Assembly (NCBI RefSeq): GCF_027744825.2
Contig: NC_071347.1
Coordinates: 11,593,501-11,657,500, forward strand
Direction: 5' to 3'
Length of the DNA: 64,000 nucleotides
Source: Synchiropus splendidus
Taxonomy: Eukaryota > Chordata > Actinopteri > Syngnathiformes > Callionymidae
This document shows, piece by piece, positions 59,806 through 64,000 of the stretch. The notes beneath the pieces were generated by a model. It saw only the letters and a list, made by a program, of their open reading frames with translations. It was not told the origin of the DNA and ran no database searches. Numbering within the stretch: position 1 is the first letter of the stretch; every line of letters begins with the position of its first letter. A program made the position numbers and the translations under genes.

Positions 59806-62800
59806 TAACCCCAGTCTGAATGTTTGGGATGTGTCAGAGGAAGCGTTGGGTAGTGGTCAGACTCACCAGTGATCAGAACAAGAGCTTGGTTGAAGGGTAT
59901 CAAAACCAGAGCCCAGCAAAAGTGTGCCGTAATGAAAGATAAGGCTGCTCCAATACTATTTTAGACTGTGATCTTTGTGTTGTGATTTGTTTTTGGCCAG
60001 CGTCTACAGAAGGAACTGCTATGTTTACAGGCAATGTCAAGTCAGTTAGCCGCCCTTCAATCCAGTGAAGTAGGTTAATGGCAGCTTGTCTTTATCCCAA
60101 GGATTGTTAAACAATCAGTGCGGGTTAACAGGTCACAGGGGGTCAACTTACAGTCAACCAGCGATTGAACCAAAATCACATTGGATGACATTCAAGGCAT
60201 GTCCCCACAGTGCTTTTCAGCCATTTCCAACAAACCTGTTAGCAGTACTTTATCAGGAATATACGGTGCTATCTCTGCAATAATCCACTTGTTTTGATGT
60301 GGAGAAGAGAAAAAGAAGGATCCAAGGGCTGTCACCAAGGTTGACGTCCAGATTGGAATTACATTGAAATGCTATTGCTAAAAAGGTCAAACATGCGGCA
60401 ACAACTTGAGGACAAACTGCAAAATGTTGCTTCCCTAAAGGTATATTTTTGCCTTCTGTCATCCAGCCACTCAAGCGAGGCAGGCTTTTGGTATACCGGC
60501 ATGTTTTTTACCTTCAGAAGGCAAACTAAGTGTGAACCCAGGAGACATTGCAGCTACACACTGTGAAATCTCAGTGGCTCTTCAGTTGCAAAGAAAGCCA
60601 TTGTGCCAATGAGCCCTCTGCAAAGGTTACGTCTCAACAGAATATGTTGTGACACTACGTCCTGTCAACCAAGACCTCCAGAAACAAGGGAGTCTGCAGC
60701 TTCGGAAGGAAAGACCTGACCGGAACAATACTCTCAGCTTCATAGCATCTTTGTTAACACGGTAATTTATGGCAACACAGCTTTTAATTATTAAGCCTAC
60801 AAATATTTGAGCCAAGTAAAGGTGTCTGAAGCTGTGTTCTATAATTAATTAGGACTGAATGAAAAATGTAATTTTACTCATCGCTAATTCTCAGTCTTAA
60901 TGACCCTGTCCCCTTTAGCTTGGCTGCATTATCAATCAGGGTCATAAAGACGACATTTTAATGGCCACCGGAACAATAAACTATCATGTGCATGTGGGGA
61001 ATTATTTAGGAGGAAAATGGATTTAATGGTACAGTTTGTGAGCTCCTTCACTTGTTTTCTTATTGGAGTCGCAATGGAGGCTTGGTAGGGTGAGAGGCAT
61101 CTGCCAGCTCCTACTGTGCAGTCGCCTGAACATTCTGGGGCTCCTACAGACAGGAGTCTCTAAAACTCAAGACCAAAGAGGTTAAGCGAAAATTTGAAAC
61201 ATTTGGTATCAGCAGAGCTGTAGCTGAAACCACACAGGCTTTCACATGACAATATGGAGTTTCTCTTACTATAAACATGTAGATCCAGGCAACAAAACAA
61301 TACAAACCCCACTATAAGCCATCAACATTGAGTAAACAACCTGCTATAGCTATATGACTTATTCACACCTCCTGGACATTCATGGCACAGTACAGTGGAG
61401 GTGTGACTCTTGGTCATCATCCGCTGCACCGCTCGTCTCCTACATGTACCTTCATACATTTCTGTGTCAATGAGCGTGTTTGAGTGACTTTCCTTAAAGT
61501 ACTGTGTGCTTTCTGCATCTGTTTCTCCTTTTGTCCACTGTGTGCATCTTCGCATTATACTGAAACACTTGAAATAAAGGTCTGTTCTTATTGTCTGTAC
61601 TGCTGTTTGTGGTGCTTTCAAAGCGTCTCCGTGCGTAATATCCAAAAGGCAATTTTGTGGTGTATGGTGTCAGTTCAATCACTCACCCAAGTGGCTGAAG
61701 TATAAGAGTCCTAGTCGCAGCATGAAAGGAGTGTGTTTTACGACGAAGAACAATGTGATATCAGACACTTGGAGAATAACTTTTGAATGAAGTATCCATC
61801 TGTTTTGACTCAGTATAAATTATCCTCCCTCACCACCATCCAGACACACTTTCTCTTCAATCTTACAATTTAAAATAGTGAGAAAACAGCCTGAGCAAAG
61901 CTTCGGTTCACCATCTGAAATCGACAGTTTTGCAGATGATCCACTAAATAGAAAATGAATTTTATTTTGAGTCAACTCCATATTTTTAAGGCTCTCGTGG
62001 GCCGCATCTGCGGGAGAAATTTGAGTTAGATGCATGCGATGAGAGAGTCCGATTTGTGGTTTTCGGTAGCAAACCCACTCTCTGAGGACCGTTTGACAGC
62101 TGTGCACAGGTGCATTTATAGGTGTCATACAGAGACGCTCATGCACAATCAGGGAGCATTTCCAAAGACCTGTCCTGGATCTGAACTTTAATGTCAGAAT
62201 CTGAGCGTCTCTCTTCAGTGTTGCTATATACTGAAACACAAATAAAGCCCTCTTGGCTGATAAAACGGAACCTTTTGGTGTCCATGGCTAGAATGAGGAC
62301 AAAGATATGAACCAAGTGAGCGAGAGAGAGAGAGCATATTCGACAACTTGTGTGCCTTCATGTCGGTGACACAATCAGACGAGGGGGTCCTCCGGAATAT
62401 GGTCGACAAATGCTCTCTCACCGATCAGTGCTGTACCAGTCTGGGTCAACACGGACACTCCCAGAAGTCGCTCATTGAGTGTCTGGCATTTGTGTGGCGT
62501 CACATGGTTTCACCGTTAAGTTACGTGTTTAAATTCAACAATAATGTCTCACCAAGTTGACAAGTTTTTATGAACAAAAAGGTTTGTTTTAACTGAAACC
62601 GGGAGTGACGCATTGGCACAGTTCATATCTCCTGGCTTGTCGTTCCTAATAGTTTAGTTTATATAGTATAACAGTGTTTTGAGCGAGGCAGCCATTCTAT
62701 TTCACAATATTTTGATGTCAAACTACTCTATTAGTATGAGGTATGATAACAAGAGAGAAAAACAAGTTGCCCAATGAGTATTTGAATACAACCCACGTTC

Positions 62801-64000
62801 AATTGTCCCTCACTGTGATCACTATATGGACCTGGCCAGCTTCCTCAAAATTGAGTGACAGAATTAGAGGCCCTGATCTGCTGTCTTTCAAGACCGAAGA
62901 GCCATGTGATTGAAAGCATCACCAAGTTCATAGGCTTCCTCACTCATCTGTTGTAGGACACATGATAGAAAGCATAAACAAGAAGCAGACTTGTTTTTGT
63001 TTTGCTTCATTATTAAAGAAACTTGAAGTGGAAAATTACGTCTCTTACGCAAGAATCGCCAAACTGTTGCCAGTGAGGGGAAATCATGTTTTTGAGGGAA
63101 CAAATGTGCCCAAGAATGAATCCAATTTGATGAATAAGTCAATTCATTTTTTTTGTTCATTATCCCATTTTCAGGAGACCAAAAAATGCTTTCCAACTTT
63201 CCCCCGCTCACGGAATGGACCCGATCGGATGCCGATAAAAGCGTCTCTGAAACGGTCAGCCTTTTTTAATGCCTTTTAACTGCCGTCACGGAGTGCTCCA
63301 GATTTACTGACTGGAATCTGATCTTTACAATCGTTCCCATAGTCACAAGGTCACCTCTCTCATGACAACCTCCCCAAAATAAAACCACCGTCCATTAAAA
63401 ACATCAGGAAAATCAAAACCGTTTGGTCGTGAAACTGCCAGGTAGCGAAACTTTTCACCCGACCAGACAGATGACACAGCCTTCTGAGTGTAAAGAATGT
63501 TGACTTGGTAATAAAGTGCTAATTACCCTCTGATCATATTACACAAGGAATTACCAGTGGGCTCTGTCAGCGCGCCCTTGTGAAGCCTATCAGAGAGGCA
63601 CAGATGCAGTATCTGACACACGACAGAGTCGGACCTGGTGTGACTGTACGATCAAGGCCTCGGCATAAGGCGAGGCTTACAACTACAAAGGCTTTCCTGT
63701 CAGACAATGTGACACTGCCAACGGCCTTCAGGTCCTATAAATACGTGGCCATGTCTGTTGCTGTGGATGCAAACAGCGGCCGTCATGACGCATCCTGTTA
63801 GCAATATGCTCACATATTACCAAAGGAGGAGCTGAAAAAAGATAAGTGCTGGGCAGTTGCTGTCAGGTCTGATGTTGCCTCTTCCAATTAAAACCACATG
63901 CTTCTCAGGTTTAATATTCATAATTCCATCATGGCCTTTTAATGTTCTACATCATATTATCATCTCTGTGAGAGTCGGGGGCCAGACAGTGCTGGCATTC
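59806..64000. other. far upstream flank of tspan9, no gene recognised
   Basis: Frames up to 139 codons on the minus strand (61820..62239) and 107 codons (61322..61645, 62888..63211) show no domain. I looked for terminal exons of a neighbouring gene such as tead4, which precedes TSPAN9 in mammals, and saw none. A GA run lies at about 62321-62334. Confidence 0.4.
60838..61025. promoter_or_regulatory. possible conserved non-coding element upstream of tspan9
   Basis: AT-rich, non-repetitive and non-coding, with a dense set of homeodomain-type and related cores: TATAATTAATTAGGACTG, CGCTAATTCTCAGTCTTAATG, TTATCAATCAGGGTCATAAA, TTTTAATGGCC. The texture resembles vertebrate developmental enhancers. 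No functional evidence is visible from one sequence. Confidence 0.22.

Noticed and set aside
61820..62239. 139-codon minus frame upstream of tspan9, considered as a neighbouring-gene exon (for example tead4)
   Set aside because: The peptide shows none of the TEAD C-terminal motifs and no other known domain.

Overview
This window looks like teleost fish nuclear DNA. Three observations support this. It carries several copies of Rex3, an RTE-clade LINE typical of fish, and one of them contains a stretch matching the conserved Rex3 primer site (around 17323). It also holds many short non-autonomous DNA transposons, and one vertebrate coding exon flanked by very long non-coding DNA. There are no bacterial operons, rRNA or tRNA genes, or CRISPR arrays. 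Most long open frames fall inside repeats or are chance frames.

The only host gene I can support is tspan9 (tetraspanin-9) on the minus strand. Its first canonical coding exon (52443..52505) encodes the start of the protein, starting MARGCLCCLK, and ends at a clean GTAAGT donor. The same frame stays open upstream to an ATG at 52811 and would add a 102-residue hydrophilic extension. A good splice acceptor also lies just before the canonical ATG. This exon may therefore serve two transcript types: one starting here with a long N-terminus, and one spliced in from distant 5'UTR exons. The GC-rich, CT/GA-rich segment at about 53230..53620 is the best promoter candidate.

From the donor at 52442 down to position 1 I recognised no further tspan9 exon. 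If the gene model is right, these 52 kb are one large intron. It holds a Tc1/mariner-pogo-like MITE (2.5 kb), a foldback element (3.6 kb), LINE remnants (6.5 and 30.2 kb), a tRNA-like SINE (10.5 kb), three Rex3/RTE fragments of different decay (12.3, 16.6 and 46.9 kb), a perfect 21-bp hairpin (14.96 kb), and a pair of 305-bp MITEs (22.3 and 28.3 kb). It also holds a pair of 0.6-0.7 kb hAT-like elements (23.5 and 41.3 kb), a 440-bp GATA/GATG/GACA microsatellite apparently seeded by a retroposon tail (24.2 kb), and several hAT-like MITE scraps.

The region upstream of tspan9 (53.6-64 kb) has a hAT-like MITE (56.2 kb), a foldback element (59.65 kb) and AT-rich stretches with homeodomain-type motifs that may be conserved regulatory elements. 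I saw no second gene there. All family assignments rest on reading and on comparing copies within the window. No database search was run.
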